Of a stretch of DNA of 32,532 bases, positions 1-7,911 are shown in pieces. This stretch comes from Rhodospirillales bacterium. Its GTDB lineage: Bacteria; Pseudomonadota; Alphaproteobacteria; Rhodospirillales; JAPHRK01. Location of the stretch: the NCBI GenBank assembly GCA_026196105.1, contig JAPHRK010000073.1:1-32532 (forward strand), given 5' to 3'. The notes under the pieces were generated by a model that was not told the origin of the DNA, made no database searches, and saw nothing but the letters and a program-made list of their open reading frames with translations. Each line of letters starts with the position of its first letter. Within the stretch, counting starts at the first letter, position 1. The position numbers were made by a program, and so were the translations under genes.

Positions 1-81
1 ATCGCAACACGTTACGACCGATGTGCTCACACCTTCTTCTCCGCAATATGCATTGCTGCAATTGTCATATGGTGGATTTAA
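1..81 (+). CDS. IS5-family transposase, C-terminal 26 residues
   Basis: Frame 1 is open from the window edge to TAA at 79-81. The residues begin IATRYDRCAHTFFSAICIAA, which is the characteristic C-terminal signature of IS5-family DDE transposases (IATRYDK/R followed by a hydrophobic tail). The protein would catalyse cut-and-paste transposition of its element. Only the tail is visible, so whether the gene is intact cannot be judged. The family call is recognition of a conserved motif, not a search result. Confidence 0.65.
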   Translation: MATRYDRCAHTFFSAICIAAIVIWWI

Positions 82-94
82 TGAGTCCTGAGCC
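1..94 (+). mobile_element. Right end of an IS5-family insertion sequence (partial)
   Basis: The window opens inside an insertion sequence. The transposase C-terminus ends at 81, and the remaining bases to about 94 (ATGAGTCCTGAGCC) look like the terminal sequence of an IS5-family element. A TAG or CTAG at 94-97 is a plausible target duplication. The exact edge is an estimate because the left end is outside the window. The element abuts an arsC 3' fragment, which suggests that it interrupted that gene. Confidence 0.6.
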
Positions 95-103
95 TAGTTG
101 TAA

Positions 104-241
104 AGTTGGAAGGAAGGCAACGATATGTCCCTGATGAAAGCGATGGCTGCCAACCCCCGTATTATTGAACGACCCATCGTTTGCAAAGGCGACAAAGCTG
201 TTTTTAGCCGGCCCCCTGAAAACGTTCACGGCCTGCTTTAA
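104..241 (+). pseudogene. arsC-like arsenate reductase, 3' remnant
   Basis: An open frame ending at TAA 239-241 encodes AMAANPRIIERPIV followed by a KGDKA...RPPENV stretch. This matches the C-terminus of glutaredoxin-dependent ArsC/YffB-family arsenate reductases (MAANPxLIERPIV, GRPPExV). The N-terminal half with the catalytic cysteine is absent: the same frame has a stop at 101-103 and the upstream DNA is the end of an IS5-family element. The simplest reading is an arsC-family gene split by IS insertion. The ATG at 125 could yield a 38-residue peptide, but no function is expected from it. ArsC versus the related Spx/YffB family cannot be separated from this fragment. Confidence 0.6.
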
Positions 242-249
242 CTATTTAG

Positions 250-282
250 AGCCCCTTATATAAATACCAAGGGGCTTTATTA
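250..282 (+). terminator. Intrinsic terminator after the arsC remnant
   Basis: A perfect 8-bp stem, AGCCCCTT (250-257) with AAGGGGCT (269-276), has an 11-nt loop and is followed by TTATT. It lies just after the arsC stop and insulates the taxis genes downstream. Confidence 0.65.
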
Positions 283-325
283 AGTTGAAATTATAACTCG
301 AATTAGTACAATTTATAAAATGTGC

Positions 326-376
326 TTAATGCATTACGTGCATTAATATAATATAATATAACACAATATAAATTAA
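326..376 (+). promoter_or_regulatory. AT-rich promoter region with an 8-bp dyad upstream of the PAS gene
   Basis: TTAATGCA (326-333) and TGCATTAA (339-346) form a perfect inverted repeat with a 5-nt spacer. It is followed directly by repeated ATATA/TATAAT units (about 347-362) that contain good -10 matches. The PAS gene starts at 395 behind GGGGA at about 385-389. The dyad is seen in the sequence; its role as an operator is inferred. Confidence 0.35.
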
Positions 377-394
377 GTACTGATTGGGGACGAC

Positions 395-934
395 ATGGCA
401 AATCAACCTCCGCCGCTTACAGGTAGGGAACAAACATTTTCGGATACACAACTTATTGTCACGAAAACTGATCCCAAGGGGATCATTGAATATGCTAATG
501 AGTTGTTTATTAAAGTATCCGGATATAGCGAAGAAGAACTCCTAGGCAAACCTCATAATATGATCAGGCACCCGGATATGCCCCGTGGTGTGTTTAAGTT
601 GTTGTGGGAAAGTATTTCCTCCAAGCGTGAGCTTTACGCTTATGTGGTCAATTGTTCCAAAAACGGTGACCATTATTGGGTTTTAGCCCATATTACGCCC
701 TCTTTTGGCTCAAACGGCGAAATCTCTGGTTACCACTCTTCCAGGCGAGCGCCTAATCGCAAAGCCCTGGATGTAATCATTCCGCTTTATAAGCAAATGA
801 AGGATGAAGAAGCCAAGTATTCCAATCCTAAGGAAGCAGCCCAGGCTTCGTTCAATTTTTTGCGTCGAATCTTGGAAGAAAAAGGGACGACCTATGAGAA
901 GTTCATTTATGCCATTGAACTGAACAAAAATTAA
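395..934 (+). CDS. Free-standing Aer-type PAS sensor protein
   Basis: This 179-residue soluble protein has one PAS domain at about residues 15-115. It carries the signature of the Aer energy-taxis receptor: NMIRHPDMPRGVFKLLW, then KNGDHYWVLAHITP. In Aer this PAS binds FAD and senses redox state. Here the protein has no membrane segment, HAMP or methyl-accepting domain, so the output must go through a partner. The next gene, 63 bp downstream on the same strand, is a complete chemoreceptor, an arrangement like the CetB/CetA split energy-taxis pair of Campylobacter. A GGGGA ribosome-binding site precedes the ATG. FAD binding and pairing are inferred; the PAS call is firm. Confidence 0.85.
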   Translation: MANQPPPLTGREQTFSDTQLIVTKTDPKGIIEYANELFIKVSGYSEEELLGKPHNMIRHPDMPRGVFKLLWESISSKRELYAYVVNCSKNGDHYWVLAHITPSFGSNGEISGYHSSRRAPNRKALDVIIPLYKQMKDEEAKYSNPKEAAQASFNFLRRILEEKGTTYEKFIYAIELNKN

Positions 935-997
935 AATTTTCCAATCATGGAGCGCTTATGAAAGCCGCTCCTCTTTGAGATAGTTAGGATAACTCCG

Positions 998-2839
998 ATG
1001 TTTAAATCTTTGCGCAGCCAAGCTGCAGCAGTATTAGGAATCATCGCCGCCACCTTTCTCTTCATTACTGCTTTTGCCATTACCAATCTTTACACCGCCG
1101 CTGAGATTCTTGAAGATTTAGGAAAACGAATTGATATTCAACTAGATGAGGTAACGCCTCTGACGAATGCTGCGTATGGCGTTCAGCTCAATGTTGTTCA
1201 AGTTCAACAATGGTTGACCGATATCTCCGCAACACAAGCTAAAGACGGTTTGAATGACGGCTTTGATGAAGCCAAGAAAAGTGCTGAAGCTTTTCAAAAA
1301 GAGTGGAATACAGCTTCTTCTCTTGCGAAAAAACTTGGCCTTAAAGATGTTAGCGCAGCTTTAGATCAAGTTAAAACGGCCTTCCCCGCTTTCTACGCTG
1401 TCGGTCAGGAAATGGCGAAATCTTACATAGAAAAGGGCCCTGAAGGGGGCAACCCAATGATGGGTAAATTTGATGGGGCCGCTGAAGCAATGGGTAAGGC
1501 CATTGATACGATGCTGGCCTCAATTACAGCCCTGCAAGAAACCTCAAGAACCATCGTTTCTACGACCATTCATGACGCAGAAAAAACAGAAAAAACAGCC
1601 TTAACCGTGATGATTATTGCCAGCTTGTTTGCTATCGCTATTGTCATCTTTATCGGCTGGAGAAGTTTTGTCGCTGTTGGCGAAATCCGCAGGATAGCTG
1701 ATCGTTTAGCCGTAGCAAGTGAAGGTGATTTAGGGCGTCGGATTCGCAATATTCATAGGGATGATGAAATTGGCAGCGTAGCCCATAACTTTAACCGCCT
1801 GCTTGACCGTATGGAAGCATTCACCCGTGACGCCAGCGAATCTCTTAAAGCTGTAGCTCGGGGAGATTATTATCGTCAGATTTTCCTAACCGGTTTTGAG
1901 GGTAACTTTGAAACGCGGGCTCAAATTATCAACGATGGTCTGAGCGCCATGGAACATACCACGACAGCTTTCAAAAACGAATCTACTGAAATGGGGGGGC
2001 GAATTAAAGAAGTGGTCCAATCTGTGATGAGTACCTCTGAGAAACTCGGGGCCTCATCACAAAACATGCTGGCTATTGCCAATGATGCCAGTCAGCAATC
2101 TGGTACCGTGGCTGAAGCCGCTGCAACCGCCACAGGTAATGTTCAAGGTGTTGCCGCAGCTACAGAAGAATTTTCAGCTTCAATTGGCGAAGTTGCTGGT
2201 CAAGTTAATCGTTCAGCTGAACTTGGACGCACCGCTGTTGAACGAGCCCAAAAAGCTGATGAAACCATTCGTACGCTTTCAGAAGCCGCAGATCGTATTG
2301 GGCAAGTGGTTGATTTAATTAATGATATCGCGGAACAAACCAATCTGCTGGCCTTGAATGCAACCATTGAGGCAGCCCGGGCGGGTGATGCTGGCAAAGG
2401 CTTTGCTGTTGTGGCCTCAGAAGTTAAAAACCTTGCCAATCAAACAGCCAAGGCCACAGAAGATATTGTGGTCCAAGTACAAAGTATGCAGAAAAATACC
2501 AACGATGCTGTTAATGCTATCACTGAAGTGGACCATACTATCAATGAAATTGATAGCTCGGGTTCTGCAATTGCCAGCACTGTCGATGAACAGAAATCTG
2601 TGGTTAACGAAATTAGTGGTTCTATTCAGCAAGCTGTGGATGGTGTCCAGGTTGTCTCTGAAACCATTACCAATGTTGCTGAAGGGGCCAATACAACCAG
2701 TTCATCAGCTTCACAAGTTGCCGCTGCAGCAGGTGAATTAAGCGAACAAGCTGCGGGATTAAACGAAAATTTGCATGAGTTCCTACAAGCTGTTTCAGCA
2801 GATAAGAATAAAAACCGTGATGTTTTTGCTTTAGGCTAA
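998..2839 (+). CDS. Methyl-accepting chemotaxis protein
   Basis: This 613-residue transmembrane chemoreceptor would signal to CheA/CheW at the inner membrane. TM1 is at about residues 9-31, a mostly helical periplasmic domain of about 170 residues follows, and TM2 is at about 202-222. HAMP spans about 223-277, with a second HAMP-like stretch to about 320. The cytoplasmic signalling domain covers about 330-590. The highly conserved hairpin tip is at about 440-490 and includes [20 protein letters not shown]. No terminal CheR-docking pentapeptide (NWETF-like) is visible. The gene probably shares a transcript with the PAS protein upstream. Its stop lies 4 bp from the stop of the convergent radical SAM gene. 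The ligand is unknown. Confidence 0.95.
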   Translation: MFKSLRSQAAAVLGIIAATFLFITAFAITNLYTAAEILEDLGKRIDIQLDEVTPLTNAAYGVQLNVVQVQQWLTDISATQAKDGLNDGFDEAKKSAEAFQKEWNTASSLAKKLGLKDVSAALDQVKTAFPAFYAVGQEMAKSYIEKGPEGGNPMMGKFDGAAEAMGKAIDTMLASITALQETSRTIVSTTIHDAEKTEKTALTVMIIASLFAIAIVIFIGWRSFVAVGEIRRIADRLAVASEGDLGRRIRNIHRDDEIGSVAHNFNRLLDRMEAFTRDASESLKAVARGDYYRQIFLTGFEGNFETRAQIINDGLSAMEHTTTAFKNESTEMGGRIKEVVQSVMSTSEKLGASSQNMLAIANDASQQSGTVAEAAATATGNVQGVAAATEEFSASIGEVAGQVNRSAELGRTAVERAQKADETIRTLSEAADRIGQVVDLINDIAEQTNLLALNATIEAARAGDAGKGFAVVASEVKNLANQTAKATEDIVVQVQSMQKNTNDAVNAITEVDHTINEIDSSGSAIASTVDEQKSVVNEISGSIQQAVDGVQVVSETITNVAEGANTTSSSASQVAAAAGELSEQAAGLNENLHEFLQAVSADKNKNRDVFALG

Positions 2840-2843
2840 GGGT

Positions 2844-3746
2844 TTATAGCCCACGAATATAATGAGGGCGCAAGGGAACTTGCCCCTCACGAGCGGCAGT
2901 GAGTTGAGCCAGCAAGCGGTCCCGGTCTTTGGGGAGGTTTCCTGCCAAGGGTAAAGCGTTTGAGGCATGGTTTGAGCGGAAAATTACCGGGCGAGGCGGA
3001 TTAACCAACGTGACTAGCTTAACTTGCTCCGCCAGCAAAGCATCATCGTCCTGCCACAAGAACTCCTCACCAAACTTTTCAAAAAATCGAGGAGCAGAGC
3101 TTTCTTCCAAGCCTAATTGTAAAGTTGAGAGGAAGTTGACCGGTGCTTTATTGACGAGATCAGCCGTCCCTTCAATATGGTCTTCCCAATGGTTCTGACC
3201 ACCAAGCCCCAAAACAACTGTCGCTGAAACCTTCAATCCCCCATCAGCCGCCTTGTGGAGAGATTCTGCCATACTTTTAGGCGTCGCTCCTTTGCGGATA
3301 CGCTTAAGAATATTGGCAGAACCCGATTCGATACCAAAATAGACCAAAGAAAGCTTCCTCGCTTTTAACTCTGCCAAATCGCCAACAGATTTACGCAACA
3401 AGTTAATGGGAGTGGCGTAGCATGATACCCGGGTCAAGTTTGGAAAAGTTGCTGACAGCTTATCAAGAATCTTACGCAAGCTATCCATGGGCAGGACTAA
3501 AGCATCCCCATCTGCTAGGAAAACCCGATGCGCCTCAGGCCAATCCCTTGCTCCCCGGTCAATGTCAGCAAAAACGTCCTCTAAGGGGCGGGCAACAAAC
3601 GACTTTGTTTTATACATGGAACAAAAGGAGCAGCCATTAAAACTGCAGCCTAAAGTCGCCTGGATAATTAGATTATTGCCCTCCGAAGGGGGCCGATATA
3701 GGGGAAGATCATATAACATAATGCTAGGATTAATGTTTCTTTTCAT
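2844..3746 (-). CDS. Radical SAM superfamily protein of unknown substrate
   Basis: This 300-residue protein has the radical SAM cluster motif near its N-terminus, with cysteines at residues 34, 39 and 42 (CSFNGCSFC). That is C-x4-C-x2-C rather than the usual C-x3-C-x2-C. Later features fit a SAM-binding TIM barrel: FIESGS-like YFGIESGSANILKRIRKG at about 137-154 and a Gly-rich VVLGLGG at about 176-182. It resembles the stand-alone COG1032-type radical SAM proteins that lack a B12 domain. The ATG at 3746 has only a weak ribosome-binding site. It is divergent from the TPR-glycosyltransferase gene with a 75-bp gap. Radical SAM membership is confident; the reaction is not known. Confidence 0.85.
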   Translation of the reverse strand: MKRNINPSIMLYDLPLYRPPSEGNNLIIQATLGCSFNGCSFCSMYKTKSFVARPLEDVFADIDRGARDWPEAHRVFLADGDALVLPMDSLRKILDKLSATFPNLTRVSCYATPINLLRKSVGDLAELKARKLSLVYFGIESGSANILKRIRKGATPKSMAESLHKAADGGLKVSATVVLGLGGQNHWEDHIEGTADLVNKAPVNFLSTLQLGLEESSAPRFFEKFGEEFLWQDDDALLAEQVKLVTLVNPPRPVIFRSNHASNALPLAGNLPKDRDRLLAQLTAAREGQVPLRPHYIRGL

Positions 3747-3821
3747 TTTTCGTCAAGGTGAATTTGTAATTTGGCAATTTTTAGCAGTAAAATAAGCAGG
3801 TGATTAAATAGAGGATAGGCA

Positions 3822-5195
3822 ATGAGTGAAGAAAAGCCGAACCGAGAAGAATTAGCAATTAGGCATTTTAATACAGCTGCAAAAGCCCACCGAGAAAATG
3901 ATATTGATCTCGCAATTGAGCACTATGGCCATGCAATTAGTCTGGGGATGGAATCAGCCGATCTCTATAACAACTTAGGCGTCGCTTTACGGTCCAAAAA
4001 ACGCCAGCATGCCGCCATCGGCTGCTACCACCGCGCCATCCAACTCAAACCAGATAATCCCGGAGCCTATTCCAACTTAGGAAATGCTTACCGTGACTTA
4101 GCGCGCTATACCCAAGCCGTCCGAGCTCACCGAAAGTCCGTTGCATTGGCAAAAGGGACGCCTGAATCTGTTTACAACTTGGGGCTCGCCATTCGAGATT
4201 TTGGTAAAGTAGAAGAATCCATAACTTGTTTTGATCGGGTTTTAGATGCCAGGCCAGACCATGGAGAATGTAAATGGGATCGAGCCATTTCCTTTTTACA
4301 ACTCGGGGATTACGAAGAAGGGTTTAAACAATACGAAGCCCGTTGGCTCCTCGCACGCACCCCCCCTCGGCCTATGGAGGCCCCTGCTTGGGACGGAGGA
4401 GATTTAGAGGATAAAACTCTTCTGCTCTATCAAGAGCAAGGTTTTGGTGACATGCTTCAGTTCGTTCGCTTTGTCCCCCTGATTAAAGAGCGATTCGGCG
4501 GTAAAATTATCTTAGAATGTCAGCCCCCCTTGGTAAGACTGTTTCAATCCGTTAACGGGGTTGACCAAGTGATTCCGGTCGGAGCCCCCCTTCCTGAGCA
4601 TGATTTTGCCACGCCATTACTCTCTCTGCCCAAAATTTTAGGGACCACCCTTGAGACCCTGCCGAATCAGGTCCCCTACATTCGTGCGCCACAACCCCAC
4701 ACCATGCGCTTAAACACCCCACCTGATATGGGTTTAAAAGTCGGGATCGTTTGGGCAGGCAAAATGACCCCACGCGACCGATCTTGTCCATACACACAAA
4801 TGCTTGATCTCTTAGATATCCCAGGCGTTCATTTCTATAGCCTGCAAAGAGATGAGCGGGCAGGCGATATTGATAAATTTGGTTGTTCCGCACTTTCCCC
4901 AAATTTAGGGGACCGCATGGGGGATTTTGCCGATACAGCAACCATCATGGAGCAACTCGACCTGATCATCACCATTGACAGTGCCGTGGCTCATTTAGCA
5001 GGTGGGCTAGGTTGTCAGGTCTGGACTTTGCTGCTTTACGCTTCAGATTGGCGGTGGTTGATGGACCGAGACGACAGTCCTTGGTACCCCACCATGCGAT
5101 TATTCCGTCAGCAAGAACCTAATAACTGGGACAGTGTTTTTACCAATGTTAAAATGGCCTTAGAGCAATTAATGGAAGAAAAAAACCAGGCTTAG
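3822..5195 (+). CDS. TPR protein with GT9-like glycosyltransferase domain
   Basis: In this 457-residue protein about five tetratricopeptide repeats occupy residues 10-170 (for example LYNNLGVALRSKKRQHAAIG and AYSNLGNAYRDLARYTQAV). A C-terminal domain from about 190 resembles heptosyltransferase-type GT-B folds. Conserved landmarks are YQEQGFGDMLQFVRF, GIVWAG, and a nucleotide-sugar-binding TIDSAVAHLAGGLG with a following LLLYASDWRW. Such TPR-GT proteins are common in alphaproteobacteria and are often linked to glycan or flagellin glycosylation, but donor and acceptor are unknown here. There is no signal peptide, so it should be cytoplasmic. GAGGAT precedes the start. Its TAG overlaps the stop of the convergent gene by 4 bp (TTAG, 5192-5195). 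Confidence 0.88.
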   Translation: MSEEKPNREELAIRHFNTAAKAHRENDIDLAIEHYGHAISLGMESADLYNNLGVALRSKKRQHAAIGCYHRAIQLKPDNPGAYSNLGNAYRDLARYTQAVRAHRKSVALAKGTPESVYNLGLAIRDFGKVEESITCFDRVLDARPDHGECKWDRAISFLQLGDYEEGFKQYEARWLLARTPPRPMEAPAWDGGDLEDKTLLLYQEQGFGDMLQFVRFVPLIKERFGGKIILECQPPLVRLFQSVNGVDQVIPVGAPLPEHDFATPLLSLPKILGTTLETLPNQVPYIRAPQPHTMRLNTPPDMGLKVGIVWAGKMTPRDRSCPYTQMLDLLDIPGVHFYSLQRDERAGDIDKFGCSALSPNLGDRMGDFADTATIMEQLDLIITIDSAVAHLAGGLGCQVWTLLLYASDWRWLMDRDDSPWYPTMRLFRQQEPNNWDSVFTNVKMALEQLMEEKNQA

Positions 5196-5662
5196 GAACG
5201 CTGCCACTGCATGAAACCCTCTGGCAAGTTAAGCGGTATGTCTTCTAGGGAAAGAGTCTCGGGAATTTTTAGGAAGTGACTGGGGCATTTTTTGCAATCG
5301 CTGCTGCCGAATCCTTTTAAAGGAACAATTATTCCCTCTATCTCCAACAGATGGGAGATAAAGTCGCATTCCTTAGCATCCTCAACAATCAAAGCTTCTT
5401 TAATCGCTGATTTGGTGGTGACATAATCTATATGCCAGCGCTTTGGTTTGCGCTTTTTGATATGGCGAGAAACCCTAGCGCGCAAGCCTCCAGGCCCGTA
5501 AGCACTGCCTGCGTAAAGATATCGACCTGACTCAAGGGGAGTCTTTAAAAACTGCTTTTGTGGTAAAATTAGAGGCTTTTCCAAGTCAATAAGAAGAAGA
5601 TATGAGCCTCCTTTTGCAGATATCGCCATAGTTTTACGAATTTTTATAGATTGCGGCACCAT
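5192..5662 (-). CDS. GIY-YIG/DUF123 (Uri-type) nuclease-like protein
   Basis: This protein of about 156 residues matches the DUF123 branch of GIY-YIG-like proteins. GRYLYAGSAYGPGGLRARVS replaces the GIY-YIG core, and RHIKKRKPKRWHIDYV continues with the conserved basic and HxDY residues. A C-terminal CKKCPSHFL gives a CxxC pair. A longer ORF runs to 5821, but that would overlap the divergent gene at 5738. The ATG at 5660-5662 has GAGGGG five bases upstream and is preferred; ATG at 5629 is another option. The family is proposed to act on DNA, but the biological role is unclear. It ends in a 4-bp stop overlap with the convergent TPR gene. Confidence 0.8.
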   Translation of the reverse strand: MVPQSIKIRKTMAISAKGGSYLLLIDLEKPLILPQKQFLKTPLESGRYLYAGSAYGPGGLRARVSRHIKKRKPKRWHIDYVTTKSAIKEALIVEDAKECDFISHLLEIEGIIVPLKGFGSSDCKKCPSHFLKIPETLSLEDIPLNLPEGFMQWQRS

Positions 5663-5737
5663 ATTAACCCCTCGATTACTTATAGATATTAGTATTTTCC
5701 AATTGGGACACCAGTGGAAACCGTGAGTTCGTGAATT

Positions 5738-7585
5738 TTGAAAAGACCGCTTAAAACATTTGCCGACGGCAAAATCATCTTTAAAGAAGGTGAACAAAGC
5801 CACAATGCCTTTGTTATCCATGAAGGTGATGTGGTTTTAACCAAGACGGGTTCGACCGGCTCGGTGCAGCTTGCTGTGCTTAAATCGGGCGACATGTTAG
5901 GCGAAATGGGCTTGCTTGATGATAGCCCCCGGAGTGCCACTGCCAAGGCGGTAGGAAAAGTCACCGTTGAAGTAATTTCACGTGAAAAATTCCTCAAAGA
6001 TGTTCAAGATGATCCCAAAACCGCTATCGCTGTTATAGAAAGGCTTGTCGCCCGTCTTCGCAAAGCCGATGAAATGCTTGCAGAAGGTGGCTTGGTGGCA
6101 CCAAATAAGATCGCTGCAACAGCAAAAGCTGTTGCCCAACGTCCTGCTGCTGCACCAAAACCAGCCGCAAAACCTGGGTTTATTTCTAGGCTCTTTGGTC
6201 AATCAGCTCCTACGCAAGCAAGCCGCACCGCCCCCATTGAAATTATCATTGTACCTTTGCTTGGCGATAAAGATAGTTCTCAAAGTAAGTTGATAACTAA
6301 AACTTTTGACGAAGTCGTCGGTGTTCGCGCCAAATATATCAGCAAATCACCTTTTACGGACAAACACTTAGGAAAGTCATTTGACCTTAAAGGAATTAAA
6401 AATCTAGGTCGCAAATTACTGACAGAAAACAATGCTGATCTGTTAATCTTTGGTAATGTCCCAGAGAGTGATGACGCTCTCTCCATCAGGTTTCTCAATA
6501 TTGTTGAGGAAGATAGCGACCGTCAGGGTTCCTTCACCCCGGCTGGGGCCTTTGCCCTGCCAAAAAACTTTGAAGGGGATTTAGCGGTCCTGCTCAAGAC
6601 GATTACCCTTGCAGCCTTGGCCCCTCGCACCGAAAACCAAATGACGGTGCTTAGAGCTCACTTACCATCCTTTATCGACCAAGCGAAAAAAGCCGGGCGA
6701 AAACCGCCTCTTGATCTCAATAAAATGGATCAAGCCAAAATATTGCTCAACTTTGCTAGCGCTGCTGCCTTTACCGGCACCATCACGGGTACGCAAAGCT
6801 GGTTAGATGAAGCAAAAGCGGCTTATCAGGCATCTATCAGGTCACTCGCACGCAGCAGCGATCGCTACGACTGGGCCCTCGCTCATTTCCAGCTTGGCAA
6901 AGTTTTGCAGGTTTTAGCCGAAAAAAGCACCACTCTTTCCAGTCTTTCAGATGCAGAAGAAGCCTTTAATAATGCCCTGACAATTTTTAGCAAAGCCGAT
7001 AACCCTTACATCTGGGCCACCATCCAAAACCGATTGGGCCAGTTGTTTTATAAAATGGATATCCGCTCTGGCAGTAAAGCTACCGAACCTACCCGCCTGA
7101 AAGAGGCTACCACTGCTTATCAAAATGCCCTTCAGGTTTTCACTATGGCTGAAACCCCTATGAAGTGGGCTGAGGTTAAGCACAATTTAGCGCAATCATT
7201 ACAAATTCTCGGCGGTCATGCCCATAGCATTCCTCTTTTAGAGAAAGCAGCGGAAGCGAGCAAAGATGCTTTAGATGTTCGGGCGCGAGACCGTTACCCC
7301 ATGGCCTGGGCAGCGACAACAAACAGTTTAGGCTCTGCCCTTTTCTTGATTGCCCGGCAAAAAGATGAGCCCGGTGAAGAAATGGCAGAAGCTGAAGAAG
7401 CTTTCAGGGGTGCCTTAGAAGTTTATAAGGCTCATGGGGCCGCCAAGCTTGCCAAAGTCGCCCATCGTAACTTGAATAAAGTGAAAGGCCTGTTGGCTGA
7501 AGGGGAAGCTGCCAGTGCCGCGAAGAAACCCCTTGGGAAATTTAGCTGGGATGACGAGGAAGAAGAGGGCGAAGAGGAAGTTTAA
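5738..7585 (+). CDS. Cyclic-nucleotide-binding domain protein with C-terminal TPR-like repeats
   Basis: This 615-residue protein starts with a cNMP-binding domain at residues 1-110. The phosphate-binding cassette is visible as GEMGLLDDSPRSATA, including Glu56 and Arg65. No helix-turn-helix follows, so it is not a CRP-type transcription factor. A Pro/Ala-rich linker spans about 125-165, a middle domain of unknown type about 170-330, and helical TPR-like repeats about 330-585 with recurrent Trp/Ala/Leu patterns. The tail is very acidic. The start is TTG at 5738: the frame is closed by TGA at 5732 and the next ATG lies inside the binding domain. It may be a nucleotide-responsive scaffold; partners are unknown. 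Confidence 0.82.
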   Translation: MKRPLKTFADGKIIFKEGEQSHNAFVIHEGDVVLTKTGSTGSVQLAVLKSGDMLGEMGLLDDSPRSATAKAVGKVTVEVISREKFLKDVQDDPKTAIAVIERLVARLRKADEMLAEGGLVAPNKIAATAKAVAQRPAAAPKPAAKPGFISRLFGQSAPTQASRTAPIEIIIVPLLGDKDSSQSKLITKTFDEVVGVRAKYISKSPFTDKHLGKSFDLKGIKNLGRKLLTENNADLLIFGNVPESDDALSIRFLNIVEEDSDRQGSFTPAGAFALPKNFEGDLAVLLKTITLAALAPRTENQMTVLRAHLPSFIDQAKKAGRKPPLDLNKMDQAKILLNFASAAAFTGTITGTQSWLDEAKAAYQASIRSLARSSDRYDWALAHFQLGKVLQVLAEKSTTLSSLSDAEEAFNNALTIFSKADNPYIWATIQNRLGQLFYKMDIRSGSKATEPTRLKEATTAYQNALQVFTMAETPMKWAEVKHNLAQSLQILGGHAHSIPLLEKAAEASKDALDVRARDRYPMAWAATTNSLGSALFLIARQKDEPGEEMAEAEEAFRGALEVYKAHGAAKLAKVAHRNLNKVKGLLAEGEAASAAKKPLGKFSWDDEEEEGEEEV

Positions 7586-7695
7586 AAAGCAACGGCTAAA
7601 AGCGTGGCTAAAGCCAGCGCCATTCCTGTGACCATACCCAAAGTAACCCGAATCATTTGCGCCACTCCAAAATTTGAAATTTGAGTATTGGTCAT
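7582..7695 (-). CDS. Putative 37-residue single-span membrane protein
   Basis: This ORF is too short for usual ORF lists. ATG at 7693-7695 is preceded by a strong AGAGGTGA five bases upstream. The 37 residues form a polar N-terminus (MTNTQISNFGVAQ), one Arg, then a hydrophobic helix (LGMVTGMALALATLLAVAF) reaching the C-terminus. This is typical of small inner-membrane proteins. Its stop overlaps the stop of the convergent gene by 4 bp (TTAA, 7582-7585), the same geometry as two other gene pairs in this window. A CRP-like site lies about 93 bp upstream of the start. The coding call rests on the ribosome-binding site, hydrophobicity and context; no homolog is recognised. Confidence 0.6.
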   Translation of the reverse strand: MTNTQISNFGVAQMIRVTLGMVTGMALALATLLAVAF

Positions 7696-7787
7696 TTTAT
7701 CACCTCTGGTACCTGTCAGATTTGGGTTTGCTCGTGGGGTTTTATCTGCCCGTTAAAGACACCCTACATAGTCCTCCTAGTCTTCGA

Positions 7788-7803
7788 AGTGATCACAGTC
7801 ACA
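7788..7803 (-). promoter_or_regulatory. CRP-like operator upstream of the 37-residue membrane protein
   Basis: The plus strand reads AGTGATCACAGTCACA, which on the minus strand is TGTGA-CTGTGA-TCACT. This matches nine of ten consensus positions of TGTGA-N6-TCACA. Toward the small gene, a weak -10-like TAGGGT falls at a distance that would centre the site near -41.5. The match is seen directly; the regulator and promoter are inferred. Confidence 0.4.
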
Positions 7804-7911
7804 GGGCAAGATAATTTTAGTAAAGATTTGTGATTAAGTTTTATTTATGGCTCTTTGGCTCAACAAAGTCGGGACAGTTTGGCGTTATCTCAGTCAATTC
7901 CTTAACTTATT

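Noticed and set aside
91-118. About 27-nt similarity (23 matches) to 3110-3137 inside the radical SAM gene
   Set aside because: The number of possible pairings in the window makes one match of this quality plausible by chance, and the contexts are unrelated.
2076-2741. Overlapping ORFs on both strands within the chemoreceptor gene
   Set aside because: They are out-of-frame shadows of a strongly conserved signalling domain, with no ribosome-binding sites.
5663-5821. Longer N-terminus of the GIY-YIG/DUF123 protein
   Set aside because: It overlaps the divergent cyclic-nucleotide-binding gene and lacks a ribosome-binding site, while ATG 5662 has GAGGGG.
7740-7785. AGGAGG followed by ATG-TAG on the minus strand
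   Set aside because: The frame stops after one codon, so the purine tract is not a ribosome-binding site for a protein.
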